A stretch of 64,000 nucleotides of DNA. It comes from Trichosphaerium sp. ATCC 40318 (taxonomy: Eukaryota; Discosea; Flabellinia; Trichosidae). This document shows, one piece after another, positions 36,824-47,232 of this stretch. How positions within the stretch are numbered: position 1 is the stretch's first letter; each line of letters opens with the position of its first letter. The notes below the pieces were generated by a model. The model saw only the letters and a list, made by a program, of their open reading frames with translations. It did no database searches and had not been told where the DNA came from. The stretch lies in contig JALMLS010000277.1 of assembly GCA_038496445.1 (NCBI GenBank), positions 124,001 through 188,000 on the forward strand. The letters run 5' to 3'. The position numbers and the translations under genes are program-made.

Positions 36824-38544
36824 CTACTCTTGTTGCATTTTATTTAAACCCATCTTGTATGAAAAGTATTCAATCAATGAAGAACCGTACCAGTAGCCGA
36901 CTCCTGCTGTTAGAATGCCAACAAATATAAGGAAATTTCCGTTTTTGGAAACATAACGTCGCACTTGACTGGAAATTGTCTTTTTAGGTATCAAGGCATA
37001 CCTAGGAGTAAAAACATTTAGTGACATGTTACCAGAGGTGTAGAAAACCAAAGCAACAGAGTTTGCGGATTTGGTGTTTGAATAAAAAAGACGCACTTGA
37101 CATGATCTATTAACTCTTCCTTGCTTAGCTGCAATGACCCTATTAAGTGTCCCATACAACCAAATACTTGTAGTGCGAGTGTATCTCGTGTATTTATAGC
37201 ATGTGAGAATTCAGAGTCAAAACCATCTTCCATAATATCACTGGCCATCTGCAACCCATCTCTATTTTTCATAGTTACAAAAAAAATTACAACAACTTCA
37301 AGAACTTGCCCAATTTGAATTTCATATGACAATACACCGTTATGGTCTGGTTTAAAGAATATCAAAGCACCAAATCCATATAGATCAGGGGATAAGGCAG
37401 CATTTTTTGCACCAATAACCCTAAAAAAGAATTAACTTGACAAATAATATTATGATTTTTTCGTTAAGAAACACTAGTGTACCAGTAATCGGATAGAATA
37501 TCAGCATCTTCACTGACAGTAGTTTCTGAAGGTGGCAGAGTAACTACTGCTATTTCCAAATTCATAAAACTCTCGTCAATGCTATGTACAAAATCAACAA
37601 ATAATTATGAAAGAAAAATGACTTACCCTTTTAAGTCTCTGTCTAGTTCCTCGAGGATTTGAGGTTCACTCGCAAAAAAATTACCATAATCAGCTATCCA
37701 ATATGGCTTGTGTTTAGAGTCCTTCGCTTGTATTGTCTTACGTAAACGCTAACAGCCTATTAAAGAGCACCAATCACGTGATTTATTTCAAAAAAATTAA
37801 TAAAAAAACAAGAAAGTGACATCTTTAATTGTCCATTAGATCACTGTGATCTCCGTTTGGCCAAAATAAAAATGTTGGTGACTTTTAAAGGAGTGCGTGA
37901 CTTGAATGATATGCGCAATAAATGAAACAAGGATATAAAGAAACAAGTCAACGTACACTACTCAAAGTACGCATATCTGTTGCGAATTCTTGAGCACGTT
38001 TAACTTTAGAAATATGAGGATGTTCTTCAGCAAACTCTATTGTTTTGGTTTTTATAGCTTCCAACCTATCTGAAAGCTCTATCCGCTCACCTACCAAATC
38101 TATAAACGTCAAAAGACAAAAAAACGACGAGTTATAAATATACAGTTGTTTACTCTAAAGGTGAGTCTACAACAACGTAATAGTACCTCTGATTTTAGCT
38201 CCTCTGAGTTCTAGCTCAGTTCGCATTTCAAAAATTGTGAGCTTGTCGGGATTTATGGAGCGTTCTTCGTCAGTTGGTGGTTCCAAAGATATCTCATCTG
38301 TATCTTCAATTGGTTTAGGCTCTTCGAAAGTTTCCTTCTCGATTTTTAAGTCTCCCTTCATGTATGCATCTGTAATTTGTTTCCTGAGGTCAACAATATC
38401 TGCAATATTGAGTTCTCCTGCTTTTGAACGCCTATCGATCTCTAATGTCACAATCTTATCCAAGTATGCTCGAGCTTCCGTTGTTTTGGCTTTATTGGTT
38501 TCAGGCTCTTTCTCACAGTATTTGCGTTGTGGTTGAAAGTTTTT
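36824..38544 (-). CDS. SAP-domain plus TPM-like domain protein with C-terminal membrane helix
   Basis: On the minus strand, a charged N-terminal region (RAYLDKIVTLEIDRRSK) leads to KLTIFEMRTELELRGAK and then GERIELSDRL, which together resemble a SAP motif. A coil (KTKTIEFAEEHPHISK) follows. The next exons give YWIADYGNFFASEPQIL, NLEIAVVTLPPS and LYGFGALIFFKPDHNGV, a pattern like the TPM (YgcG/TPM_phosphatase) fold. A membrane helix, NFLIFVGILTAGVGYWYG, lies near the end, and the stop is at 36824. All internal introns keep phase. The first exon is unresolved: a MANATQTEKPPN start near 38750 does not join in phase, so the 5' limit given is the first exon I can support. Confidence 0.55.
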
Positions 38545-38830
38545 CTGTGGTTTAGTGTGTGATAGCGTTGTACCTTGGTATGTGAGTAGAATTGAATGTA
38601 TTTAGGCGTTCTTACGTGAGTTTAACGAATTTGAGCTGAATTGGCACCCAAGAGTCACTGAGCTGTATTGACGCGCCGAATTAACGTTCTTAGCGCGCTT
38701 AGACGACGTTACCCGTTTGGTGGCTTTTCTGTTTGAGTGGCATTTGCCATGTATAGCTGTAGAGAAGCGTAGCATTGCAATTGTACGCAGTACGTTTGGA
38801 TTTGTAAAGTCAATATTGTTAAGCTGCGAA

Positions 38831-39909
38831 ATGGCAACCGTTGAAGCACTTCAAGCAGAACTAGAGAAAACAAAGGCGGAACTAAACAAGTGGCAGGCAA
38901 TCTTTCAAGATAAAGGTGCCAACGAACCACCAGGTACAATGAATCAAATAATTCGCATAATTAACACTGTAAGAGCCGGAACAGGTCGAAAAGAAATGGT
39001 ATTAGTCTTAATTCATCATTACGCTTACCAATCCTTCAGGCATGCACTCCTCACCGAAGTACGCGACTTAAAAATGCGTGAGCCAACTGTAGTGTTACGA
39101 TTAACGAAAAAGGAGCAAGAATTACATGAATTAAAGGTATGTACTTCTAAAGCGATTCTAACGCGACACATGACACGCCACATTCAAGTAACAAATTCTT
39201 GTTAGGCTCAATTATCAGATTTAAAGCGGCATCACATTCCACACGGTTCAGATATGAGACAAACTATGCTTGATCACACTGTAAACAAGAGTTTTAAGCT
39301 TCTCAAAGATGAGCTCAAATCAACTAAAACTCAGCTTCAAAAAACGAGGTACAATGCGTTACCTAAAAGAATGTTCTTTGCTCAAACAGCGTAGGGATGA
39401 TATGGCAGCCATAAAGTTCACCAGAGAGAGGTACCTTTTATAGTTTAATCTAAATGACCTAAGGCCATTTTAGCGCTTTAGGAAAACGTCTACTTGCACG
39501 TGTTCGTTTGTTCCAGTATGAAAATGAAAAGCTTGGCGAAAAATTATCAGAAGGAGAACGTCACAAACTAGAGACTGAACTACAATTACGCTTAAACCAC
39601 AACGAACAATTAAAGCAAAGCTTAGCAGGCATGTAAAGTTTAGTCAAAGAGAAACTTCAAAGAAAGGCTCACGACTTCTTACCACTGATATCTTCCTTAG
39701 AGTGCACTGACTGGATTCTAATGTTGCGCGAGGAAGTATTATTCTTACAAGAGAACTTAGTACAACGAAGTCCTTTAAACGAGCGCTCAGATGATGGAGA
39801 TATGCCAATGTCACCCTTAAAAGAAGGAACACCACCTGCTGAGCCATCAACGCCACCACCAATGGATGATGAAGTTGAAGACAATGACGGCATGGAAGTA
39901 GACGCTTGA
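38831..39909 (+). CDS. WTAP: WTAP/Mum2-type subunit of the m6A RNA methyltransferase complex
   Basis: A coiled-coil protein starting MATVEALQAELEKTKAELN. Conserved WTAP blocks are VVLRLTKKEQELHELKAQL, DELKSTKTQLQKTRDD, AIKFTRESALGKRLLARV, LFQYENEKLGEKLSEG and RHKLETELQLRLNHN. The last block, ECTDWILMLREEV, is reached through a GC-AG intron (39629-39700). The tail is acidic and Pro-rich (SPLKEGTPPAEPSTPPP). WTAP is the scaffold for METTL3/METTL14 in nuclear speckles, affecting m6A deposition and splicing. The start lies just upstream of the divergent SAP/TPM gene. The second exon boundary (before VRDLKMREP) is less certain. Confidence 0.88.
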
Positions 39910-40174
39910 TTTTGATGCGACTAAAAAAAACAAGACTCGAGTTTGCTTGCTTATTCGGTTGGTGGCAAACCTGTAATATTATTGTACAAGAACTATTGAT
40001 GGTAATAGAGCCGTTGGTGTTGATTATCTGTGTCAGGATGGCTATTTTGTTTTATTTGCCTTTTCTGCTTCCAGTATGGTTGTAAAATGCGCGTTGCTTT
40101 GTTGTTTGTGGTGTTCGATCTGTTTTATCAGGTTTTGCAGCTGAATGGGCTGTTACGCTTAAAAATTACTTTTA
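39910..40174. other. Intergenic, nothing recognised
   Basis: 3' flank of the WTAP gene; no coding signal seen. Confidence 0.4.
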
Positions 40175-40288
40175 TTAACGCACTGGAGTATCAGATTCAT
40201 CAACGGTGAAAGATTTGCCAAATTGTACTTCACGTTTTTTATCACCTTTAATTTCCAGTGTAGACGTTACATTAGGTGTAGTTGACAT
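40175..40288 (-). CDS. Possible 37-codon microprotein
   Basis: A minus-strand frame starts MSTTPNVTSTLEIKGDKK and ends VDESDTPVR, with a hydrophilic, balanced composition unlike intergenic DNA here. There is no homologue that I recognise and no intron. It may be a real small protein or an exon of a longer gene; conservation in a relative would decide. Confidence 0.25.
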   Translation of the reverse strand: MSTTPNVTSTLEIKGDKKREVQFGKSFTVDESDTPVR

Positions 40289-40821
40289 TGGGTTCGTAAA
40301 CAGCCCTCTGAAGAGTACTCTCAAAGTCAAGATGGGTAAAAAACCATTATTTCACCGAGAAAGTGTAAATGATTGTGTGCAATAATTTGCTGGGCACTGA
40401 TTTTGTGCTATAAAGAAATACATTTGAAACCTGGTTACTATTATTTCTGTCTCATTCAAGTACTTTTATTTTTCGTAGCACTCTCTGCGGATGCACCAAG
40501 AAATGACACTTCTATTTAATGGTGTAGATCTATCAAAATATGAAGTATTTGCGTGTCATAATGCAATGCTGTCTTCTTGTATATGGCTTACATAACTTAA
40601 GTGAGCGCTATTAGCATCTAAATGTTTGGGTGAAAGGGCACGTGACCGAAAATAAACCAATTTTAGCTACACACGTGTTGAAATGATTGGTCCAACAAAC
40701 GTCGGTTTGAGACGGGATTCATGCTTTTTTGTTGAGGCCTGCTACAATGCAGGTCACATTTTAAAATGGTTAATTTACAAGTTCTGCCGTAAACTAAAGT
40801 TGTTTCGACTCTTTTTAAAAA

Positions 40822-40937
40822 TTTAATCAACTGCAACAGCGGCTCTATCCGGTACTTTATACTGAGCTACTGGGTCTGAACCTTGATTACAAGGTACTTC
40901 AACGCCTCTCTGAACTTGAGCTCATCGGTGGGTTGGA
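40822..40937 (-). pseudogene. Decayed duplicate fragment of the HEPN-like gene
   Basis: This stretch is a diverged copy of about 41645-41761: same order of AATTTAATCAACT, CCGGTACTTT and AAGGT(A/G)CTTCAA blocks. Read on the minus strand it gives DELKFREALKYLVIKV followed by QTQ-stop, so the RNPIAH motif of the full copy is lost and the frame is closed. No longer homology to the rest of the gene is evident by eye. Confidence 0.6.
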
Positions 40938-41236
40938 TAGAACCTTTTAGTTTCGTCTGCACTATTTATATTTTATCAAATCAATCACAGATATTTTAGC
41001 TAAAAAATATCTTCAAAACCTGTAAAAAACAGCCAGTACGAGCACCAAGTCTGTTGCGTTTGCCGAGTGCTCCCGATTATGTTTGAGAACTCTGAGGTTT
41101 TTTGGTTTTCTGGCCCGCCTTTGGCCGTTTTTTTACCCCTTGTGACTTTACGGTTTTGCTTTTGCAACTGGATTACCAAGCTTTTGGTTTTTACGAGCCT
41201 GGTTGTGCTTCTTTTCTTCCAATTGCTGACACGTGG

Positions 41237-42266
41237 CTAACTTTCGCTTGTACATTTCTTTTTTTCTTCCAAAGCTTGTAGTTCTTTCTTGAGCTGGTAC
41301 TCCTTCGCTGTACTTTCACATATTTTTTGAAAGTGCTGAGCATGAGCCGTACTAGAGTTGTTAAAAAAAAAAGACGTCAGATTAAGGTTGTAGACGTACT
41401 CTATTTCCTTTTGGCGAAGTAAAATAGCCTCCTTTTTAAAAAGCTCGTAAGTGTTGGCATCCTTGTGCAACTTGTTCAACTCAGAAACTAGTTTCTGAAC
41501 AACATCTAAATAGCATTAACAATTGTTTGAGTTGACGCAATAGTTTTGAACAAAAATAGGGTTTAAAAGCTGCTGAAAAGGTGGTAAACGTACGGTAATT
41601 AGTAGTTGCTAAGCTCTCTGTTTTAACTCGTAAACAATTTAAAAATTCAATCAACTTAGCAACGGCATCTCTAGCCGGTACTTTTTGGTGGGCTATTGGG
41701 TTTCGAACCTCGCTTACAAGGTGCTTCAATGCCGCTCTAAATTTAAGCTCGTCGTTGGGTTTTTTTTTAGCTCCGAAACGTCTACCGAGCCAATGAAGGC
41801 ACTAGCATTCCTGTTCCTTGAGTTTTTGCCCCCAAGCTGGTGCACGTTAAAAAACGTGCCCCAGTTACCCAAGTCATACTCGCTAGGTTTTTTCGAAACT
41901 CTTTTGCTGGGAGGAAGCAAAACAACTTTGGATGTACCCACCCTCTTCTTTAGTATGTACGTTAGGGCGTTGCTTGTCTCGGCTATCATATCTTGAAGTA
42001 ACACACGAGTTGATGCTGTTAGTGTTGCTCCCTCAAACTGTGTTTCATCGTAGATGTAGTCATTGGGTGCTACTGTCCTCACTGCTTGGGGAGTTTGCCT
42101 GAAGAACAAGTTACTACGAAAAGATAAGTTTAACGTACGTTGTGGTGCCCCAGGTTGAAGCAACTACAGGTGTTGAAGTGGCCGCGTTGCCTATTGTTTT
42201 TGTAAAGCGCTAAAGGTGTAACACGTGCATACCTGAACCGTGGTGTCTCCCTTTTTTATAGTTCAT
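41237..42266 (-). CDS. HEPN-like (RNxxxH) protein with coiled-coil tail; frame interrupted at A9 run
   Basis: Exons start MNYKKGRHHGSG (42266) and continue NDYIYDETQFEGATL, LLQDMIAETSNALTYILKK and YDLGNWGTFFNVHQLGG. At a run of nine A (about 41761-41769) the frame must shift by one to continue DELKFRAALKHLVSEV and RNPIAHQKVPARDAVAKL. That segment has the R-N-x3-H signature of HEPN ribonuclease-like helical domains. The C-terminal exons HVVQKLVSELNKLHKDAN and KICESTAKEYQLKKELQAL form a coiled coil and stop at 41237. A second A-run near 41262 could extend it in another frame (MYKRKLATCQQLEEKKHN) to about 41117. It is a pseudogene, slippage-dependent, or affected by homopolymer assembly errors. 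Confidence 0.5.
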
Positions 42267-42701
42267 TTTTCTTGTTGTAGCTCGCTTTAAACGTTTACGT
42301 TTATGAGGTTGTCTTTGAGTCAAACAATTTAAAAACGTGCAATACGAAAAAACAAACTCCAAAAGTGATGACTTTTTATCAATTTTATTTTGCCTTTTTC
42401 TGTGATTGACAATTAGTATGCAAAGTCTGGGATACATGTAGCCGACCAAAAACACAGAACCAGATACTGTGTTGCGTACAAACCCAGATGACTCTTTAAA
42501 GTCCGTTTGTTAGCCGATGGTTAACCGATTTATCACCACTTAGCCATCTAAACCAGGACCGAACCACGGACACCAGCTGCTTTTTGACATTTCTTCAAAT
42601 ATTAAAAACCAGATAAAACTTGTAAAACTTAAAACTGTTGATCAAACTGTCAAGCGCTTGTTGAGTATAAGTCAGGTTTGTCTGTATTTTTTCCACCACG
42701 A

Positions 42702-43736
42702 ATGCAAGATACGCATACAAACACGTGTTTATTTGACCTTATCGCACTCCCAGTTGAAATAATTGTGTATATTCTTAAATTAGGTACATTTACACTTCGT
42801 TCAGCTCAAACGTGTCGTTTATTACGAGAAATCGTCCATAACCACGTTGGATACAATTGTATCAAGGTTTCAAGCGAAGATGAATTATTTATGCTGTCTG
42901 GAAGCCCTTTACTTCAGAATACGCAAATTTCGTTAGTACACTGCAAAGAAATAACAGACAGAGGTATAAGAGCGTTAGCTGGTGTACACAATATTAATTT
43001 ATCAAACATACACATGATAGATGAAGATCTTGAGGTATTTGCTGGTGTACACACAATCCTGTTGAAGAATTGTTCCGGAATAACAGGTGAAGGCATTAAA
43101 AGGTTGGCTGGTGTACATACAATAGACTTGCGAGGGTGTGATGTGTCAGATGTGGCTCTCAAGGCGTTGGCTGGTGTACATACAATTGTTTTGAGCAATT
43201 GTTGTGCAATAACAGATGAAGGTGTTAAAGCATTGGCTGGTGTGCATTCTATTCATTTATCATGTACAAATGTTAGTGATGATGGTGTCAAAGCATTGTC
43301 TGGTGTACATAGGATTTACTTAGACCTTTGTGAAAGACTGACTGATGAAAGTATAAAACATTTAGGAGGTGTTCACACTATCTTTTTGTTTCATTGTAAA
43401 GGAATAACTGATGAAGGCATTAAAGCATTAGCTGGCGTACATACAATTAATTTATCACATACAAATGTGACTGATGAAGGTCTCAAGGCACTGTCCGGTG
43501 TACACACAATCTTGTTGGGCAATTGTTGTGGAATAACAGACGAAGGCATTAAAGCATTAGCTGGTGTACATGTAATTAATTTATCACATACAGATGTGAC
43601 TGATGAAGGTATCAAAGCATTATCAAGTGCACAACATGTCGTTCTAAATGGTTGTTTCAGAATAACAGATGAAGGCATCAAATCATTGAAAGGGGTGCAG
43701 TATTTAATATGTAACGCTGCATGGATGCCTCAATAA
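42702..43736 (+). CDS. F-box/leucine-rich-repeat protein, intact GVHTI-type
   Basis: A single exon of about 344 codons from the ATG at 42702, chosen because it matches the start of the paralogue at 3963 (MQDTHTNTCLFDLIALP). An upstream in-frame ATG at 42678 would add eight residues. An F-box-like segment (ALPVEIIVYILKLGTF) is followed by about twelve LRR units of 22-26 residues, written as GVHTIxLxxC.xITDEGIKALA. C-type and T-type (NLSHTNVTDEGL) units alternate. These fit the AMN1/F-box-LRR type that selects substrates for SCF ubiquitin ligases. Lack of introns contrasts with its neighbours and suggests expansion by DNA duplication or retroposition. Confidence 0.88.
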   Translation: MQDTHTNTCLFDLIALPVEIIVYILKLGTFTLRSAQTCRLLREIVHNHVGYNCIKVSSEDELFMLSGSPLLQNTQISLVHCKEITDRGIRALAGVHNINLSNIHMIDEDLEVFAGVHTILLKNCSGITGEGIKRLAGVHTIDLRGCDVSDVALKALAGVHTIVLSNCCAITDEGVKALAGVHSIHLSCTNVSDDGVKALSGVHRIYLDLCERLTDESIKHLGGVHTIFLFHCKGITDEGIKALAGVHTINLSHTNVTDEGLKALSGVHTILLGNCCGITDEGIKALAGVHVINLSHTDVTDEGIKALSSAQHVVLNGCFRITDEGIKSLKGVQYLICNAAWMPQ

Positions 43737-44237
43737 ATGTAGCTCTTAACATTGAGTACTGTTAGTAAATTGGTGCTAGCTGCCGAAAATGACGAGATAG
43801 ATAATGAATGACAAAAGAAGAACAGGTCGAAACTGTTAAGTCATAGTCACGATTAAATGACATTTTGTTCGAAATGGCTAGTGATGGTGATGTTAAAATA
43901 TTCGAGGCTCGCGTTCGTGGGGTAATAAGCAATGTGTCAATAGATTTCGTAAGCGGGGCCTAAATACGAAGAGGCTCAGGTTAACTGTTGTAGGTTAATG
44001 GCCTATTTATTTATAAACATATTACTGGCGCTGCTGTTGGTATAGGAAGCGAACCTCTGCTAGTTAGAGAGCGCTCAATAAAACGTCAACACATAATTGG
44101 TTACACTCGCGAAAATAATATTATTATTCACTCCCTACGCTCACACACATATGATGGTATGCAAAACGATGTGTATTAACTATTTTCGTACAAGGTTATT
44201 CATTCTTAATATCTCCGTTATAGGATGTACTGTAGCA
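43737..44237. other. Intergenic, nothing recognised
   Basis: No supported gene. It probably holds the promoter and 5' leader of the sphingosine kinase gene. Confidence 0.4.
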
Positions 44238-45709
44238 ATGTGTTCTCCCTCTGAGAAGCCGAAAACAGTGACAGAAGAAGATATTGAAATATCAATGGCT
44301 GTTGAGCAAAAAGGAGCATTCTTGCAGCTTCTTGACCAATTTCTCTATTGTATGCAACCTGTTTATAATTTTTTTAACGCTTTACAGCCGAAAACCGAAT
44401 AAGACGCGTTACTGTTATCGTAAACCCAATTGGTGGCAAAAAAACAGCAGCGAGCACGTATAAGAAGATTGTAAAACCGCTGTTTCAGAAGGCAAACATC
44501 GCACTAACAAAATTCGGTTAGAACTCTTTTAAACTCGCAAGTCGTTGCTTAATACCATGCCTAGAAACACAACATTACCAACATGCACTAGAATTAATGC
44601 AAACTCTAAACCTTGACAACACAGACGCTGTTGTATGGTATGTGAAAAGAAATGATTTGGTTTTTTTGAAATGTTTTATTTTGTTCACGTGCTTTGTTTA
44701 GTGTTGGTGGTGATGGTCTTGTACATGAAGTTGTAAATGGTATAATGTCTAGGCAAGACGCAGAAACAATCACAAAACGTTTAAAAATAGGCATGATTCC
44801 ATGTGGATCTCAAAACGGACTTACAATGTGTAAGTGTCAAAAAAACAATTTTGCTTAAACTTGCGATTGTAATATTTGTCTAGCAACAATTGGTACTGTG
44901 GATCCACGAATACTTGCTTTGCATATAATACAAGGAAATTTTACACCAATTGACATAGTAGAAGTGCGTAGTTTACTAACAACAATGATAGACTGTGCGA
45001 TTAAAAGTACTTATAATGTACATTTCAGGTTAGAGTTGATTCCTCACCTACTCCTATATATGCGTTGCTTGTTGTATCATTAGGATTTATTGCAAAAGTT
45101 TTAGAAACATCTGAGAATGCAACAATGAGAAGCTGGTTTGGTCCTTATCGGTATGAAGATAATAATAAAAAAAGGAAAATTCCTAAATCAAAACATTTAA
45201 TGACACATTGCCTAGGTACATTTACAGTGCTCTTACACAATTTGTTGGATTACAAAACGTTGGAGCACGTGTCTATGTAGTAGAACCAGGAAGCTCGGAG
45301 AGGCATGAGATACGTGATACTGAGCATACGCTCATGGCTTCAATTTTTAATTTATCTGGACGTACAACACAGACACCATCACAAGTTCCGGCAAACATAG
45401 ACGACGGTACGATATAGCGTATCTATAATACTTACTATATAGCTAATGCTTCAAAGGAACACTTTCTTTGTTCATGTTCCGAAAAGGAAGCCGTAGAAAG
45501 ATTCTACAGTATTTTTTTTACAACAACTTTGGAACACATTCAAACCTGGAATTTGTTGACACGATAAAGGTACAACAAGTCTACAAATCTGCATCTTCGC
45601 ATTGTAACTGTAATTATAGGCCACAGAGGTAACGATTGACACGAATAGCGGTGAGGATTCTCCGTTTAATATTGATGGCGTATGTGTAATTCTTTCCACG
45701 CGTTCATAA
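44238..45709 (+). CDS. Sphingosine/diacylglycerol-kinase family lipid kinase
   Basis: It starts MCSPSEKPKTVTEED. The catalytic domain follows, with VIVNPIGGKKTAASTYKK, VGGDGLVHEVVNGIMSR (general base in GGDG) and MIPCGSQNGLTMSTIG (PCGSxN). Substrate region blocks are LVVSLGFIAKVLETSEN and MRSWFGPYRYIYSALTQF. Unspliced reading stops at 45417, but a GTACG donor after IDDG and an acceptor at TCAAAG continue in frame as DGTLSLFMFRKGSRKI and THSNLEFVDTIK. The last exon is TEVTIDTNSGEDSPFNIDGV, and the stop TAA is at 45707-45709. This restores the family's C-terminal DG element. It phosphorylates sphingoid bases or diacylglycerol; sphingosine kinase is the better match. Confidence 0.9.
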
Positions 45710-45997
45710 GCGCTTATATTAGCTGTAGGAACTAATAATGGCAAAAAAGATAACTGCTCGTGTTTTACCACGCAGTGTCCTTTTTATGATACCTACTAGA
45801 TACTGATCAACTCTATTATAATTGCTTGTACGCCTGACATAGTTGTTGTAGTACGTTATGTACCATAAATCGAAAATTCGGTTAAAAAAAAAGTTCACCT
45901 AACAATTAATTTTGCGGAGTAATAAACGACTTGTATTTGACCAATTGTAGTGTTTTTTTTGCATTTTTAACCAACCGCCTACGTAAAACAACCTCTA
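45710..45997. other. Intergenic
   Basis: Short spacer between the lipid kinase and cytochrome b561 genes; nothing recognised. Confidence 0.4.
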
Positions 45998-46836
45998 ATG
46001 GCACTTCGTACAGCAACCAGAGCTATAGCTACAAAAGTATACGCCCGCGCTTGTAGTACTTTGGCAGGCAACACAACGCCAACGGCATACCCCAAAGCTT
46101 TACAGTACTTTCACTGGGGCATGGCTGGTGGTACTATTGGCTGCATTGGTTTGGTGAAATGGTGCCAGAACACAGAAGATAAGCAATTAAAAGGCACTCT
46201 GATGAAATACCACAAAACAATAGGACTTTTAATGTTGGGTACGTTAAAAACAACAAACAACATTTAACCGATTACCGGGTTAATGTCCCAAACCGCACTA
46301 AACTTATTAAAATAACAAGTGCAAATGTCGAAAATCGTTTGTAAACATCAGTTTCTAAATTAAAACGATTCATACGCTAACTGACGATTTTACTGTTTAG
46401 GCGCTCTTGTTCCGCGTATCATGATAAGGTTAGCCAGTAAAGTACCTGCAGCCCTTCCTGGATCTATGCTAGAACATGGCGCAGCCAATCTCAGTCATAC
46501 ATTGCTTTACGGCTTTCTCATTTTTATGCCAGTGACTGGTGTAACTATGGGATACTTTGGAGGCAAAGGTACGCAACACTCGCACAATGACGTCAAAAAA
46601 AATGAAAAATCTGAACATTCGTCTTCTAATTGTTTTCCCTAGGCTTGCCTTTCTTCGATTACACCATACCAGGTGCTTCTACTCCAAACAAAGACCTAGC
46701 AAAGCCTGCTTATCAATATCATAAACTCGCTGGACAAGCTCTTGAATTCCTTGTTCCTATTCATATTGGCGCAGCTTCCTACCACGCGCTGTACAAAGGA
46801 CAGAAGATCTTCAGAAGAATGAATCCGTTCTCTTAG
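45998..46836 (+). CDS. Mitochondrial cytochrome b561 (bacterial CybB type)
   Basis: Three exons. An N-terminal MALRTATRAIATKVYARACS is a typical mitochondrial presequence. The four-helix domain follows: YPKALQYFHWGMAGGTIG, KYHKTIGLLMLG, MLEHGAANLSHTLLYGF and YHKLAGQALEFLVPIHIG. His residues in these helices are the expected b-type haem ligands. It ends FRRMNPFS at 46834-46836. Proteins of this type are inner-membrane di-haem cytochromes related to CybB, often superoxide or quinol oxidoreductases. Introns begin with GTACG after LMLG and after FGGKG. Confidence 0.88.
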
Positions 46837-47232
46837 ACACTACAGCCAAAGAAACAGTAATCTGCGTTTCGTGGTCTCCGAGGCAGATTAACTTTATCTA
46901 TATACACCCAACGTTGGTATACATTGCACACTCTTAGCGCCCTTTAATTAATGTGGCTCCATGAAAGGTCATAGAGTCCATGAGAATTGATGAAAAAAAA
47001 AATAAAAATTCTCGAAATTTCAAGCCCAATTCCTTCTCGTGCTATACCCGAAGAAGTAGTAATTACTTAATACATGGCAAATTGACACCTTTGCTACTTC
47101 CCACTAGTGTGATTAAATACAGCTAATATTTTGTTGTTCATGCGTTGTTCATGTTAAATATTTGCTATTCGGTTTTTCCAGTCTACATTTGTCACAAATA
47201 AATAAAACCTAAAAATACACAGTCAAAGCAAC
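46837..47232. other. Intergenic, nothing recognised
   Basis: AT-rich spacer; it holds the promoter of the ankyrin gene at 47233. Confidence 0.4.

Noticed and set aside
41695-41715. tRNA T-arm-like GGTTCGAAACC on the minus strand
   Set aside because: It is inside the coding exon (EVRNP) of the HEPN-like gene and no acceptor stem, D-arm or anticodon arm surrounds it. No tRNA was found in the window.
42900-43700. Regularly spaced short repeats resembling a CRISPR or satellite array
   Set aside because: The ~66-78 bp periodicity is the coding of leucine-rich-repeat units in frame; no conserved spacers, and the host is eukaryotic.
45415-45417. TAG at 45415 as end of the lipid kinase
   Set aside because: Splicing at the GTACG donor after IDDG restores the conserved C-terminal part of the family to 45709.
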